In this document: piece by piece, positions 54,856 to 64,000 of the stretch
Layout of the letters: every line of letters starts with the position of its first letter
Position numbering within the stretch: the first letter of the stretch is position 1
DNA from: Thioclava sp. JE_KL1
GTDB taxonomy: Bacteria; Pseudomonadota; Alphaproteobacteria; Rhodobacterales; Rhodobacteraceae
Direction: 5' to 3'
Assembly: GCF_009296265.1 (NCBI RefSeq)
Contig: NZ_WBJS01000002.1
Location: 310,001 to 374,000 of the forward strand
Length of the DNA stretch: 64,000 bases
Notes under the pieces: generated by a model
Database searches by the model: none
What the model was told of the DNA's origin: nothing
What the model saw: only the letters and a program-made list of their open reading frames with translations
Position numbers and translations under genes: made by a program

Positions 54856-56049
54856 ATGATCCATCTCAATCCCGTTTTCATTCCGGGCCCGACCAACATC
54901 CCCGAGGCGCTGCGCAAAGCCGTCGATATCCCGACGATGGATCATCGCAGCCCCGGTTTCGCCGATATCATCCATCCGGCGCTGGACGGTGTGAAGAAGG
55001 TGCTCAAGACGACCAAGGGCGAGGCCTTCGTCTTCCCCGCGACCGGCACCGGCGGCTGGGAGACCGCGATCACCAATACGCTCTCGCCCGGCGACAAGGT
55101 TCTGGCCTGCCGCAACGGAATGTTCAGCCATAAATGGATCGACATGTGCCAACGCTACGGGCTCGAGGTCGAGGTGGTCAGCGTCGCGTGGGGCGAGGGC
55201 ATCCCGGTCGAGCGCTTCGCGGACATCCTCGGCGCCGATACGGACCACCAGATCAAGGCGGTGCTCGCCACCCATAACGAGACCGCGACCGGCGTGACCT
55301 CGGATGTCGCGGGCATCCGGCGTGCGATGGATGCGGCGGGGCATCCGGCACTGTTCTTCGTGGATGGCGTCAGCTCGATCGGGTCGATGGAGTTCCGGAT
55401 GGATGACTGGGGCGTCGATGTCGCGGTCACCGGCAGCCAGAAGGGCTTCATGCTGCCGCCGGGCCTCGCCATCACCGGGTTCTCGCAAAAGGCGCTGGAG
55501 GCGGTCGAGGGCGCGAAGCTGCCGCGCTGCTTCTTCGACATTCGCGACATGCGCACGGGCTACGCGGCCAACGGTTATCCCTACACGCCGCCGGTGGGGA
55601 TGCTGAACGGGCTGAAAGCGTCCTGCGACATGCTGCTGGAGGAAGGGCTGGGTAATGTCTTCGCCCGTCACGCCCGGATCGCCGAAGGGGTGCGCCGCGC
55701 GGTGGCGGCCTGGGGGATGGAGCTTTGCGCCGTCTCGCCCGATCTCTACTCCAACAGCGTCAGCGCGGTGCGTGCGCCCGACGGTTTCGACGCGGGCCGG
55801 ATCGTGGCGCAGGCGCTGAATACCTATGGCGTGGCCTTCGGGGGCGGGCTGGGCGACGTCGCGGGAAAGGTGTTCCGCATCGGGCATCTGGGCCTGATGA
55901 CCGATGTGATGGCGCTCTCGGGGCTGGCGACGGCCGAGATGGCGATGGTCGATCTCGGCCTGCCGGTGGAGCTGGGCAGCGGGGTTGCCGCAGCCCAGGC
56001 GCATTACCGCGAGACCGCCGCCACCCCTGTGCGACAAGCCGCCGCGTAA
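54856..56049 (+). CDS. BhcA-like aminotransferase (aspartate/serine-glyoxylate type)
   Basis: A 397-residue class V PLP aminotransferase: NPVFIPGPTNIPEALRKAVDIPTMDHRSPGF, TGTGGWETAITNTLSPGDKVL, LATHNETATGV, VDGVSSIGSMEFRMDDWGVDVAVTGSQKGFMLPPG (PLP-Lys in SQKG). It closely resembles aspartate-glyoxylate aminotransferase BhcA, though simple annotation would say serine-glyoxylate aminotransferase. It converts glyoxylate to glycine. The ATG at 54856 follows GGAGGAGG. The other cycle genes (bhcB, C, D) are not adjacent. Confidence 0.8.
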   Translation: MIHLNPVFIPGPTNIPEALRKAVDIPTMDHRSPGFADIIHPALDGVKKVLKTTKGEAFVFPATGTGGWETAITNTLSPGDKVLACRNGMFSHKWIDMCQRYGLEVEVVSVAWGEGIPVERFADILGADTDHQIKAVLATHNETATGVTSDVAGIRRAMDAAGHPALFFVDGVSSIGSMEFRMDDWGVDVAVTGSQKGFMLPPGLAITGFSQKALEAVEGAKLPRCFFDIRDMRTGYAANGYPYTPPVGMLNGLKASCDMLLEEGLGNVFARHARIAEGVRRAVAAWGMELCAVSPDLYSNSVSAVRAPDGFDAGRIVAQALNTYGVAFGGGLGDVAGKVFRIGHLGLMTDVMALSGLATAEMAMVDLGLPVELGSGVAAAQAHYRETAATPVRQAAA

Positions 56050-56055
56050 GAGCGG

Positions 56056-57210
56056 TCAGGTTCGGGCGCTGGCGAGCCTTCCCAGCATCGTCAGCGCCTG
56101 ATCCATCTGCTCGAGCGAGACGAATTCGTCGGCCTTGTGGGCCTGCTCGATCGAGCCGGGCCCGCAGATCACCGCATCCATCCCGAGCGACTGGAACAGC
56201 CCGGCCTCGGTGTTGAAGGCGACGCAGCCTGCGTGGTTCTGACCGGTCAGCGCGAAGACCAGATCGCGCGCGGCATTGTCGTCCATCGGCTCGAGGCCGA
56301 CGACTTCGCCGATGGTCTCGGTGGAGATCCCGGCTTCCGGCGCGATCGCGCGCATCTCGGGCAGCAGTGTGTCTTCGACGTAGCTCGCGATCTCGCCTTT
56401 GACGAACTCCATGTCGGCGGCGTTGATCGGGCGCATCTCCCAGGCCAGTTCGGCGCGGGGCGCGATCACGTTATGCGAGATGCCGCCTTTCAGCGCGCCC
56501 ACGTTGAGCGTCGTCTGAGGCGGGTCGAAGCGCGAGCCTTCGGGGCAGCGTTTTACAAGTTCGGCGCGCAGCTCGAACAGGCGGTTGATGTAGCGCACCG
56601 CGTATTCGACCGCGTTCACGCCCTTTTCGGGGGCGGAGCTGTGGCCCGGCAGCCCCTCGAAGCGTACGGTATATTCGCAGCAGCCCTTGTTGCCGTCGAA
56701 CACCTGCATCGAGGTCGGCTCTCCGATGATGCAAAGCCCGGGTTTGACCGGGCGTTTCGCGAGCAGCTTTACCAGTTCCTGCGCGCCGAGACAGCCGACC
56801 TCCTCGTCATGGGTGAAGGCGAAATGGATCGGGCGGGTTTTCGCGGCTTCGGCCAGGAGATCGAGCGAGCCGAGGCAAGCCGCGATGAACCCTTTCATGT
56901 CGCAGGCGCCGCGCCCGTAGAGCTTGCCGTCACGCTCGGTCATGGTGAAGGGATCGCTGGTCCAGTCCTGATCGGTGACCGGGACCACGTCCGAATGGCC
57001 CGACAGCACCAGCCCGCCGTCACGCGGCGCGCCCAGTGTGGCGAAGAGGTTCGCCTTGTGGCCGCTCTCGTCGACCATCACCTCCACCGCCGCGCCGACG
57101 GTTTCCAGCCGGTCCGCGATGTAGTGGATGATCGGCAGATTGCTGTCGGTCGAAATCGTCGGGTAGGCGATCAGGTCCGAGAGGATCGCGCGGGTGGTGT
57201 CGATCCGCAT
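56056..57210 (-). CDS. M20 metallopeptidase, acetylornithine deacetylase-like
   Basis: A 384-residue M20 hydrolase of the ArgE type: LVLSGHSDVVPVTDQDW (metal His/Asp), GRGACDMKGFIAACL, FTHDEEVGCLGAQELV (catalytic Glu pair), IGEPTSMQV and AFNTEAGLFQSLGMDAVICGPGSIEQAHKADEFV. It removes N-acyl groups from amino acids. It is 4 bases downstream of the ectoine-hydrolase-like gene, so it may deacetylate that enzyme's product rather than acetylornithine. Confidence 0.85.
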   Translation of the reverse strand: MRIDTTRAILSDLIAYPTISTDSNLPIIHYIADRLETVGAAVEVMVDESGHKANLFATLGAPRDGGLVLSGHSDVVPVTDQDWTSDPFTMTERDGKLYGRGACDMKGFIAACLGSLDLLAEAAKTRPIHFAFTHDEEVGCLGAQELVKLLAKRPVKPGLCIIGEPTSMQVFDGNKGCCEYTVRFEGLPGHSSAPEKGVNAVEYAVRYINRLFELRAELVKRCPEGSRFDPPQTTLNVGALKGGISHNVIAPRAELAWEMRPINAADMEFVKGEIASYVEDTLLPEMRAIAPEAGISTETIGEVVGLEPMDDNAARDLVFALTGQNHAGCVAFNTEAGLFQSLGMDAVICGPGSIEQAHKADEFVSLEQMDQALTMLGRLASART

Positions 57211-57214
57211 GGGG

Positions 57215-58399
57215 TCAGTCCTTGATGAACAGTTTGCGCTCGACGTTGCACAGCGGCGCGGCGGGACCGTTCTCGGTGATCACGATGGTTTCCGTCGTCT
57301 CCATCCCCCAATGATCCATCCAGAGGCCGGGCATGAAGTGGAAGGTCATGCCGGGTTCAAGGATCGTCTCGTCGGTGTCGCGGATCGAGACGGTGTGCTC
57401 GCCCCAATCGGGCGGGTAGGAGCAGCCCACCGCGTAGCCCGCACGGTTGGGGCGTTCGATGCCAACTTTGGCCAGCTCGACATTCAGCGCGCGGGCGATG
57501 TCGCAGGCGCGGTTGCCGGCGCGGGCGACCTCGATCCCTGCGTTCAGCCCTTCGGTCAGAGCCTCGGAGGCGTCGATCATGTGTTGCGGCGGCTTGCCGA
57601 GGAAGACCGTTCGGCAGAGCGGCGCGTGATAGCGGCGGTAGCAGCCGGATTGTTCGACGAAGGTCGCCTCGCCCGCCTTCAGCGCCTCGCCGTTCCATGT
57701 CAGATGCGGCGCGGAGGCGTCGGGGCCCGAGGGCAGCATCGGCACGATGGCCGGGTAGTCGCCCCAGCTGTCTTCCTCGCCCTGCACGGCGGTGCGATAG
57801 AGCTCGCCCACCAGATCGTGTTTGCGCAGCCCCGGCTCGGCCAGCTCCATCGCGCGTTCAATCACCAGTTCGGAAATCCGCGCCGCGCGGCGCATGAAGC
57901 GCAGCTCCTCGTCGGATTTGATCAGGCGCTGCCAGTTCACCAGCACCGAGGCGTCGAGAAGCGTGGCCTCGGGCAGCCCTTCATAAAGGACCGCATGGGC
58001 CTTCGCGGTGTAGAAATAGGTCTCCATCTCGACACCGATCCGGGCCTTGCCGTAGCCCATGATCCGCAGGTGCGAGGCGAGGTCTTCCATCGGGTGCATG
58101 ATGTCGGATTGCACCATCGCGTCGTTGTAGTGGAGGATGTTTTCCTCCTCCATCCAGACGGTGCGGCGCGCGCCATTGGCATCCATGAAGCGACCCCACC
58201 AGTAGGGCGCGCCTTCCATCGGCAGGATCACCCCCTGATGGGTGTAGAAGGACCAGCCGTCATAGCCCGTCAGCCAGAACTGGTTCGAGGGGTTGGTGAT
58301 GAAGAGAATGTCGATCTCGCGTTGCGCCATCGCAGCACGCACGAGCGCGATCCGGCGGGAATATTCGAGTTCGCTGAAGTGCACGTTTTCGATCGGCAT
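57215..58399 (-). CDS. Ectoine hydrolase-like M24 family protein (DoeA/EutD-like)
   Basis: A 394-residue creatinase-fold protein: NQFWLTGYDGWSFYTHQGVILP, PYWWGRFMDANGARRTVWMEEENI, YPAIVPMLPSGPDASAPHLTWNG, GCYRRYHAPLCRTVFLGKP and GYAVGCSYPPDWGEH. These match DoeA/EutD, which opens the ectoine ring to N-acetyl-diaminobutyrate. The metal-binding Asp residues of aminopeptidases are replaced (EQSGCYRRYHAPL), as in creatinase, so simple peptidase activity is unlikely. Next gene is a deacetylase; other ectoine genes are absent from this window. Confidence 0.75.
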   Translation of the reverse strand: MPIENVHFSELEYSRRIALVRAAMAQREIDILFITNPSNQFWLTGYDGWSFYTHQGVILPMEGAPYWWGRFMDANGARRTVWMEEENILHYNDAMVQSDIMHPMEDLASHLRIMGYGKARIGVEMETYFYTAKAHAVLYEGLPEATLLDASVLVNWQRLIKSDEELRFMRRAARISELVIERAMELAEPGLRKHDLVGELYRTAVQGEEDSWGDYPAIVPMLPSGPDASAPHLTWNGEALKAGEATFVEQSGCYRRYHAPLCRTVFLGKPPQHMIDASEALTEGLNAGIEVARAGNRACDIARALNVELAKVGIERPNRAGYAVGCSYPPDWGEHTVSIRDTDETILEPGMTFHFMPGLWMDHWGMETTETIVITENGPAAPLCNVERKLFIKD

Positions 58400-58463
58400 T
58401 CGGGCTTCTTTCTGCTGGCGTTATTTCGCGCAGGTTGGGGCGCGCCCCCGAGCGAGGTCAAGG

Positions 58464-58503
58464 CCAAAACGAAAACGTGCGGCCCCCGGGAGGGCCGCAC
58501 GTT
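58464..58503 (-). terminator. Terminator of the cysD-cysN/C operon
   Basis: AACGTGCGGCCC (58474-58485) and GGGCCGCACGTT (58492-58503) form a perfect 12-base-pair stem with a 6-base loop. On the minus strand it is followed by a T-rich tail (TTCGTTTT), 31 bases after the cysN/C stop. Confidence 0.85.
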
Positions 58504-58533
58504 CGCGTGACTTGGGGCAGCGGATGTAACCGC

Positions 58534-60441
58534 TTACGGAATGAGCCGCTCGATGATCAGATCGGCCGCTTCCTCGGGGTTGATCGCGGTGGTGTCGATC
58601 CGCATCTCGGCATTCTCGGGCGCCTCATAGGGCGAGTCGATGCCGGTGAAGTTTTTCAGCTGACCGGCGCGTGCCTTGGCATAAAGCCCTTTCACGTCGC
58701 GGGCCTCGGCCACTTCCAGCGGCGTATCCACGAAGACTTCGAGGAATTCGCCCGGCTGCATCATCGCGCGGACCATGTCGCGCTCGGAGCGGAAGGGCGA
58801 GATGAAGGCCGTGACCACGATGAGGCCCGCATCGGTCATCAGCTTCGCGACCTCGCCGACGCGGCGGATATTCTCCACGCGGTCGGCCTCGGTGAAGCCC
58901 AGATCCTTGTTGAGGCCGTGGCGCACGTTGTCGCCATCGAGCAGGAAGGTATGGCGGTTCATCCGCGCCAGCTTCTTCTCGACGATATTGGCGATGGTCG
59001 ATTTGCCCGAGCCCGAGAGGCCCGTCAGCCAGACCACGGCGGGTTTCTGATGCTTCATGTTGGCATGATGCTCGCGCCCAATATCGGTCGCCTGCCAGTG
59101 GATGTTCTGAGCCCGGCGCAGCGCGAAATTGATCATGCCCGCAGCCGCCGTCTGGTTGGTCATCTTGTCGATCAGGATGAACCCGCCCAGATCGCGGTTC
59201 TCGCCATAGGGCGCGAAGGGGATCTCGCGGTCGGTCGTGATGTTGGCCACGCCGATCGCGTTCAGGTCCAGCGTCTTCGTCGCCAGATGCTCCTGCGTGT
59301 TGACGTTCACCTCGTATTTCGGCTCGTGGACGGTCGCCGAGACAGTCTGCGTGCCGATTTTCAGCCAATAGGCGCGGCCCGGCACCAGTTCGGTCTCGTC
59401 CATCCAGACGAGTGTGGATTCGAACTGATCGGCGACTTCCAGCGGCTCTTTCGCGGCAACGATGACCTGACCGCGCGAGCAGTCGATCTCGTCGGCGAGC
59501 GTGATCGTCGTGGATTCGCCCGCCACCGCCGTGTCGCGGTCGCCCTCCAAGCTGACGATCCGCGCGACTTTCGAGGTCTTGCCCGAGGGCAGCACGCGGA
59601 CTTCATCGCCCGGTTTCACGGTGCCCGAGGCGATCAGGCCCGAGAAGCCGCGGAAATCGAGGTTCGGGCGGTTCACCCATTGCACGGGCATGCGGAAGGG
59701 GCGCTCCTGATCGGAGGTCACGTCCACCTCGACCGCCTCAAGGTAGGGCAGCAGCGAGGGGCCTTTGTACCAAGGCGTGTTCTCGCTCGGGCCGGTGATG
59801 TTGTCGCCCTTGAAGCCCGAGATCGGGATCGGGGTGAAGCCTTCGATACCGATGCTTTCGGCGAAGGTTTTGTAATCGGCCACGATCTCGTCGAAGGTCG
59901 CCTGATCGTAGTCCACCAGATCCATCTTGTTCACCGCCAGCACGATATGGCGGATGCCCAGCTGGTGGACGAGATAGGAGTGGCGCCGCGTCTGGGTCAG
60001 CACGCCCTTGCGCGCGTCGATCAGGATCACAGCGAGATCGGCGGTCGAGGCGCCGGTCACCATGTTGCGGGTATACTGCTCGTGGCCGGGGGTGTCGGCG
60101 ACGATGAACTTGCGCTTCTCGGTCGCGAAGAAGCGATAGGCCACGTCGATGGTGATGCCCTGTTCGCGTTCGGCGGCGAGACCGTCGACCAGCAGCGCGA
60201 AGTCGATCTCCTGGCCCTGGGTGCCGACGCGCTTGCTATCGGCCTCAAGGGCTGCCAGCTGATCCTCGAAGATCATCTTGCTGTCATAGAGCAGCCGCCC
60301 GATCAGCGTCGATTTCCCGTCATCGACCGAGCCGCAGGTGATGAAGCGCAGCATGGTCTTGTGTTGATGCGCCTCGAGATAGGCGTCGATATCCTGCGCA
60401 ATCAGCGCGTCGGTCTTGTAGATCGGATCGTTGGTCGTCAT
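58534..60441 (-). CDS. cysNC: Bifunctional sulfate adenylyltransferase large subunit/APS kinase
   Basis: A 635-residue fusion. Residues 1-~430 are the CysN GTPase ([45 protein letters not shown]), which with CysD makes APS from sulfate and ATP. Residues ~455-635 are APS kinase CysC ([42 protein letters not shown]), making PAPS. It is second in the operon, 58 bases after cysD. Confidence 0.95.
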   Translation of the reverse strand: MTTNDPIYKTDALIAQDIDAYLEAHQHKTMLRFITCGSVDDGKSTLIGRLLYDSKMIFEDQLAALEADSKRVGTQGQEIDFALLVDGLAAEREQGITIDVAYRFFATEKRKFIVADTPGHEQYTRNMVTGASTADLAVILIDARKGVLTQTRRHSYLVHQLGIRHIVLAVNKMDLVDYDQATFDEIVADYKTFAESIGIEGFTPIPISGFKGDNITGPSENTPWYKGPSLLPYLEAVEVDVTSDQERPFRMPVQWVNRPNLDFRGFSGLIASGTVKPGDEVRVLPSGKTSKVARIVSLEGDRDTAVAGESTTITLADEIDCSRGQVIVAAKEPLEVADQFESTLVWMDETELVPGRAYWLKIGTQTVSATVHEPKYEVNVNTQEHLATKTLDLNAIGVANITTDREIPFAPYGENRDLGGFILIDKMTNQTAAAGMINFALRRAQNIHWQATDIGREHHANMKHQKPAVVWLTGLSGSGKSTIANIVEKKLARMNRHTFLLDGDNVRHGLNKDLGFTEADRVENIRRVGEVAKLMTDAGLIVVTAFISPFRSERDMVRAMMQPGEFLEVFVDTPLEVAEARDVKGLYAKARAGQLKNFTGIDSPYEAPENAEMRIDTTAINPEEAADLIIERLIP

Positions 60442-60499
60442 GTCGGCTCACCTGATAGGGTGGAAATGAAGGCGCGCGTGCGGCTCGGGAGAGGAAGGC

Positions 60500-61402
60500 T
60501 CAGAAGTAGCCTTCCTGTTTTTTCTTCTCCATCGAGGCGCTCTGATCGTGGTCGATCGCGCGGCCCTGACGCTCGGAGGTGGTGGTCAGCAGCATTTCCT
60601 GAATGACTTCCGGAAGGGTCTGTGCCTCGCTCTCGACGGCGCCGGTCAGCGGGTAGCAACCCAGCGTGCGGAAGCGCACCGAGCGCATCTTCGGCTCCTC
60701 GCCATCGCGCAGCGGGAAGCGGTCGTCATCGACCATCAGGATCAGCCCGTCGCGTTCCACCGTCGGACGCGGGGCCGAGAAATAGAGCGGGACGATCTCG
60801 ATCCCTTCGAGGTGGATATATTGCCAGATGTCCAGCTCGGTCCAGTTCGAGATCGGGAAGACGCGGACGCTCTCGCCCTTGGCTTTCTTGGCGTTGTAGA
60901 GGCGCCAGAGTTCCGGGCGCTGGTTCTTCGGGTCCCAGCGGTGATTGGCCGAGCGGAAGGAGAAGACGCGTTCCTTTGCGCGGGATTTCTCCTCGTCGCG
61001 GCGTGCGCCGCCGAAGGCCACGTCGAAGCCGTGTTTGTCCAGCGCCTGTTTCAGACCTTCGGTCTTCCACATGTCGGTATGCAGCGAGCCGTGATCGAAC
61101 GGGTTGATCCCCTTGGCCTTCGCCTCGGGGTTCTGGTGCACGATCAGCTCCATGCCCGCATCCTTCGCGGCCTTGTCGCGCAGGTTGTACATCGCCTGGA
61201 ATTTCCACGTCGTGTCGACATGCATCAGCGGGAAAGGCGGCGGAGACGGGTAGAAGGCTTTTTTCGCGAGATGCAGCATCACCGCGCTGTCCTTGCCGAC
61301 GGAATAGAGCATGACCGGATTATCGGCTTCGGCCACGACTTCGCGCAGGATGTGAATGCTCTCGGCTTCGAGCCGCTGCAGGTGAGTCAGGGTCTTGTTC
61401 AT
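60500..61402 (-). CDS. cysD: Sulfate adenylyltransferase subunit 2
   Basis: A 300-residue PAPS-reductase-fold protein: [41 protein letters not shown] with the ATP-binding [25 protein letters not shown] and YPLTGAVES. It forms ATP sulfurylase with CysN. The ATG at 61402 matches the family N-terminus. No good Shine-Dalgarno precedes it. The divergent gap to 61492 carries a strong inverted repeat. Confidence 0.95.
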   Translation of the reverse strand: MNKTLTHLQRLEAESIHILREVVAEADNPVMLYSVGKDSAVMLHLAKKAFYPSPPPFPLMHVDTTWKFQAMYNLRDKAAKDAGMELIVHQNPEAKAKGINPFDHGSLHTDMWKTEGLKQALDKHGFDVAFGGARRDEEKSRAKERVFSFRSANHRWDPKNQRPELWRLYNAKKAKGESVRVFPISNWTELDIWQYIHLEGIEIVPLYFSAPRPTVERDGLILMVDDDRFPLRDGEEPKMRSVRFRTLGCYPLTGAVESEAQTLPEVIQEMLLTTTSERQGRAIDHDQSASMEKKKQEGYF

Positions 61403-61462
61403 GAGGGAGGTCTCTGTCTGAACGCGGTTTTCCAAGATATAGGCGTCGGGTTTTGCTGGATA

Positions 61463-61480
61463 ACCCCCCAAATGGGGGGT
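61463..61480. promoter_or_regulatory. Inverted repeat in the cysD/LuxR-regulator gap
   Basis: ACCCCCC-AAAT-GGGGGGT is a perfect 7+7 inverted repeat with a 4-base spacer, in the 89-base gap between cysD and the divergent regulator. Its right arm is also the only purine run that could serve as the regulator's ribosome-binding site. Probable operator for autoregulation and/or cys control. Confidence 0.6.
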
Positions 61481-61491
61481 AAATACGGCTT

Positions 61492-62496
61492 ATGTTGGGT
61501 CAGTCCGAAAACACACTGTTGATCAACGCGCTTTTCGCGGCGGCGAGCGAGGCGGGAAAGGCTGGCTGGGTGCGCTTTCTCGAGCGGCTTTGTGCGGTCG
61601 CCCATGCGGAGGGCGCGGCGGTGCAGATCCTCGCGAACGAGGGGGAGGGCGCGGGCTGGCAGGTCGGCAGGATCGCTTTGCCCGATGCTGCGCGCCTGCA
61701 ACCGATGCGTCTGGACCGCGTCTATTCGCAGATCGATCTGCCGGGCGAGGTCGAATGGCCCGGACCGCTCCGCGCGCTGAAAGTTGCGGCGGGGGCGGCG
61801 GGTCAGACTGTTTTGATGATCGCGCGCCCGCATCGGGATTTTCGCGCGGCAGAGGCGCTGGCGCTCTCGACCCTCGCGCCGCATCTGGGGCAGGCGATGA
61901 TGATCCGCGAGGCGCTCGGTAGCGAGCGGGCCCGTGCTGCGCGTGATACTGAGGCTGCCGAAGCGCTCGGCGCGGGCTGGGTGGTGCTGACGCCTGCGGG
62001 GACGGTGCTCGCATTCGACCCGCGCGTGGCGGCGGCGTTCGATGCGCAGGGCTGGTTACGGCTGCGCATGGGCGCACGCCCGGAATTCGCCGATCCCGAT
62101 GCCGCGCTGCGCTTTCGTCAGAACCTTGCTGCACTTGGAGAGGGGCGGGAGGTCGTCCGACCGATCCCGCTTGGACCTGAGGGCCGGGGCGTGCTGCGGC
62201 TTGCATCGGGGCAATGGCGGGGCGGTCCGGCGCTGATCGGTCATCTGCGCGACATGCCGCGGGCCGAGGCTTTGCCGGTCACGCGGATCGCTGGGACGCT
62301 CGATCTCAACCGCTCCGAGGCGCGGCTCGCGGCGCTTCTGTGCGATGGGGCGAGCCTGCGCGACGCGGCCGAGCGGCTGGGCTGGACGCTGGAAACCGCG
62401 CGCTCGACCTCGAAGCAGATATACGCCCGCGCCGGGGTCAGCGGTCAGACGGGGCTGTTGCGCAAGATGTTCGGCTCGGCGCTCTGGCTGGGTTAG
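61492..62496 (+). CDS. LuxR-type HTH transcriptional regulator
   Basis: A 334-residue protein. The N-terminal ~200 residues look like a GAF/PAS-type sensory region without recognisable ligand residues (LERLCAVAHAEGAAVQILANEGEGAGWQV). The C-terminus is a LuxR-type HTH (LNRSEARLAALLCDGASLRDAAERLGWTLETARSTSKQIYARAGVSGQTGLLRKM). It is divergent from cysD and probably binds the repeat at 61463-61480. The effector is unknown. Confidence 0.78.
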   Translation: MLGQSENTLLINALFAAASEAGKAGWVRFLERLCAVAHAEGAAVQILANEGEGAGWQVGRIALPDAARLQPMRLDRVYSQIDLPGEVEWPGPLRALKVAAGAAGQTVLMIARPHRDFRAAEALALSTLAPHLGQAMMIREALGSERARAARDTEAAEALGAGWVVLTPAGTVLAFDPRVAAAFDAQGWLRLRMGARPEFADPDAALRFRQNLAALGEGREVVRPIPLGPEGRGVLRLASGQWRGGPALIGHLRDMPRAEALPVTRIAGTLDLNRSEARLAALLCDGASLRDAAERLGWTLETARSTSKQIYARAGVSGQTGLLRKMFGSALWLG

Positions 62497-63242
62497 CCGC
62501 GTGCAAAGAAGACCGCCGCCATCACCAGCCCGACCGCGATGATGAAGCCGCGCAGCAGCGCCATATTGGTGATGCGTTTCGACAGATGCGCGCCCAGATA
62601 GCCGCCGATTGCGCTTGCGATGCCCAGCACCAGCACCGCCTGCCAGTCGATCAGCCCGGCCACCGCATAGGTCACGACCGAGACCAGCGACAGCACTGCC
62701 GAGACGAGGTTCTTCAACCCGTTCATCGCGTGCAGATCGGTGAAGCCGATCAGGCCGAGCGCCGCGAGCAGCATGATCCCGAGCCCGCCGTTGAAATAGC
62801 CGCCGTAGATCGTCACGGCCATCAGGAGGGCAAAGGCCGAAACCGCACCCATAGTGCGGCCCGAGCGCTGGAGCGCCTTCAGCAGCAACGGCCCGAAAGC
62901 GAAAGCCGCCGTCGCGAGCAGCAACAGCCACGGGACCACGCCTGCGAACAGTTTTTCAGGGGTGATCAGCAGCAGCAGCGCACCGAGAAAACCGCCTGCC
63001 ACGGCGGCGATCAGGATCGTGCGCAGCGCCATCGGGCCCTTGTGGCGCAGCTCGTGGCGGAAGGCCCATGCGCTCGACAGATAGCCGGGCAGAGCCGCCA
63101 GCGTCGCGGTCGCATTCGCGGTGATCGGCGGCACGCCGGTCCAGACAAGCGCGGGGAAGGACAGGAAGGTCCCGCCGCCCGCGACCGCATTCAAAGCGCC
63201 CGCCGCGAGACCGCCGAGCGCGAGGATCAGAAAAGACAGCAT
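62493..63242 (-). CDS. Sulfite exporter TauE/SafE family permease
   Basis: A 249-residue membrane protein with about eight hydrophobic segments and the internal duplication typical of TauE/SafE: ALGGLAAGALNAVAGGGTFLSFPALV near the N-terminus and LVLGIASAIGGYLGAHLSKRI near the C-terminus. Family members export sulfite or organosulfonate-derived anions; the location next to sulfate-activation genes fits but does not prove this. Overlaps the regulator stop by 4 bases. Confidence 0.85.
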   Translation of the reverse strand: MLSFLILALGGLAAGALNAVAGGGTFLSFPALVWTGVPPITANATATLAALPGYLSSAWAFRHELRHKGPMALRTILIAAVAGGFLGALLLLITPEKLFAGVVPWLLLLATAAFAFGPLLLKALQRSGRTMGAVSAFALLMAVTIYGGYFNGGLGIMLLAALGLIGFTDLHAMNGLKNLVSAVLSLVSVVTYAVAGLIDWQAVLVLGIASAIGGYLGAHLSKRITNMALLRGFIIAVGLVMAAVFFARG

Positions 63243-63254
63243 TTTTTACCGTAA

Positions 63255-64000
63255 TCAGCCAAGCTCAGGTGCGACCGGAACGACGATCCGCCCGCGGATC
63301 TTTCCTTCGAGGAATTTCGGCGCGGTTGCAATCACGTCTTCCAAGGCGACCTCGGTCTCCATCGCGGCGAGCTTGTCCATGTCGAGATCGGCGGCCAGGC
63401 GACGCCATGCCTCGACGCGGTCCGAAACCGGGCACATCACGCTGTCGACGCCTGCGAGCGTCACGCCGCGCAGGATGAAGGGGGCCACGGAGGTCGGCAG
63501 GTTCATCGAGCCCGCCAGACCGCAGGCCGCAACGGTGCCGCGATAGGTCATCATCGACAGGACATTGGCGAGCACTTCGCCGCCGACCACGTCGACAGCT
63601 CCGGCCCAGCGTTCCTTGTTCAGCGGGCGAGGTTTACCCGAGACATCCTCGCGCGGAACGATCGAGGAAGCGCCGAGGCCCTTGAGGTAGTCTTCCTCTT
63701 CGGGGCGTCCGGTGACGGCGGCCACGGTATAACCGAGCTTGCCCAGAAGCGCGGTCGCCACGCTGCCCACGCCGCCGGTCGCGCCGGTCACGACGACCTC
63801 GCCGCTCTCGGGCGTCACGCCATGCGCCTCAAGCGCCATTACGCAGAGCATCGCGGTGTAACCCGCCGTGCCGATCGCCATCGCCTGACGCAAGGAGATT
63901 CCGTCGGGCAGTTTCACCAACCAGTCGCCTTTCAGATGGGCGCGCTCGGCCAGCCCGCCCCAGTGTTTCTCGCCCACGCCCCAGCCGTTGAGCACGACCC
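63255..64000 (-). CDS. YhdH/AcuI-family NADPH oxidoreductase (5' partial)
   Basis: The 3' 248 codons of a medium-chain reductase; the frame is open to the window edge, so the start is missing. Visible: [34 protein letters not shown], the nucleotide-binding [22 protein letters not shown] and [29 protein letters not shown]. These fit the zinc-free YhdH/AcuI group, which includes acryloyl-CoA reductases. The exact substrate cannot be read from this part. Confidence 0.85.
   Translation of the reverse strand, partial: VVLNGWGVGEKHWGGLAERAHLKGDWLVKLPDGISLRQAMAIGTAGYTAMLCVMALEAHGVTPESGEVVVTGATGGVGSVATALLGKLGYTVAAVTGRPEEEDYLKGLGASSIVPREDVSGKPRPLNKERWAGAVDVVGGEVLANVLSMMTYRGTVAACGLAGSMNLPTSVAPFILRGVTLAGVDSVMCPVSDRVEAWRRLAADLDMDKLAAMETEVALEDVIATAPKFLEGKIRGRIVVPVAPELG

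Noticed and set aside
58435-60606. A 723-codon plus-strand frame antisense to cysN/C
   Set aside because: cysN/C on the minus strand is unambiguous; the frame crosses the cys terminator and has no family motifs.

Overview
The window looks like a high-GC alphaproteobacterial chromosome of the order Rhodobacterales (Rhodobacter/Thioclava-like). The main reason is the uptake-hydrogenase locus, which follows the Rhodobacter capsulatus order hupTUV-hypF-hupSLC-hupDFGHJK-hypAB-hupR-hypCDE. Further support comes from succinoglycan-type exo genes, a fused cysN/C and dense ATGA/GTGA/TTGA start-stop overlaps. The genus cannot be fixed from sequence alone.

Region 1 (1-21.4 kb) is an exopolysaccharide locus with exoF-, exoQ-, exoK-, exoP-, exoM-, exoA-, exoL- and exoX-like genes and several more glycosyltransferases. 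Embedded in it is a complete lasso-peptide operon (7.08-12.71 kb): a 44-residue precursor, a PqqD-like recognition protein (B1), a transglutaminase-like leader peptidase (B2), an asparagine-synthetase-like cyclase (C), an HPr-kinase-like protein (K) and an ABC exporter (D). Divergent from it is a nucleotidyltransferase-fold gene overlapping a GT2 glycosyltransferase gene. That is the type of gene that accompanies the kinase in lasso clusters whose C-terminal Ser is phosphorylated and then decorated.

About 8.7 kb beyond the end of that operon (about 14.5 kb from the first precursor), at 21,677-21,847, lies a second, orphan lasso precursor. It has the same leader motif (YxRPxLxxxGxLEDLTHG), a very different and highly charged core, and the same ring-forming Asp9 and terminal Phe-Ser. 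It ends at a strong terminator before cysK. I regard this two-precursor, kinase-dependent lasso system inside an EPS locus as the most interesting content of the window.

Region 2 (22-24.5 kb) holds cysK and a convergent, overlapping beta-lactamase-family serine hydrolase. Region 3 (24.6-44.4 kb) is the [NiFe] hydrogenase locus: the H2 sensor HupUV with kinase HupT and response regulator HupR, the structural genes hupSLC preceded by a TTG-N5-CAA HupR-type site, the maturation genes, and a small HPGH protein between hupL and hupC. Two copies of an intergenic repeat sit just upstream of hypF and hypE.

Region 4 (44.4-49.7 kb) contains a MocR-type regulator divergent from a PNPOx-like flavoprotein, and an uncharacterised three-gene envelope operon. 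Region 5 (49.7-58.4 kb) contains a ugpBAEC-type ABC importer, an IclR regulator divergent from a BhcA-like aminotransferase, and an M20 deacetylase/ectoine-hydrolase-like pair. Region 6 (58.5-64 kb) contains sulfate activation genes cysD-cysN/C, a divergent LuxR-type regulator with an inverted repeat between them, a TauE/SafE permease and a truncated YhdH/AcuI-type reductase. I found no tRNA, rRNA, CRISPR array or insertion sequence.
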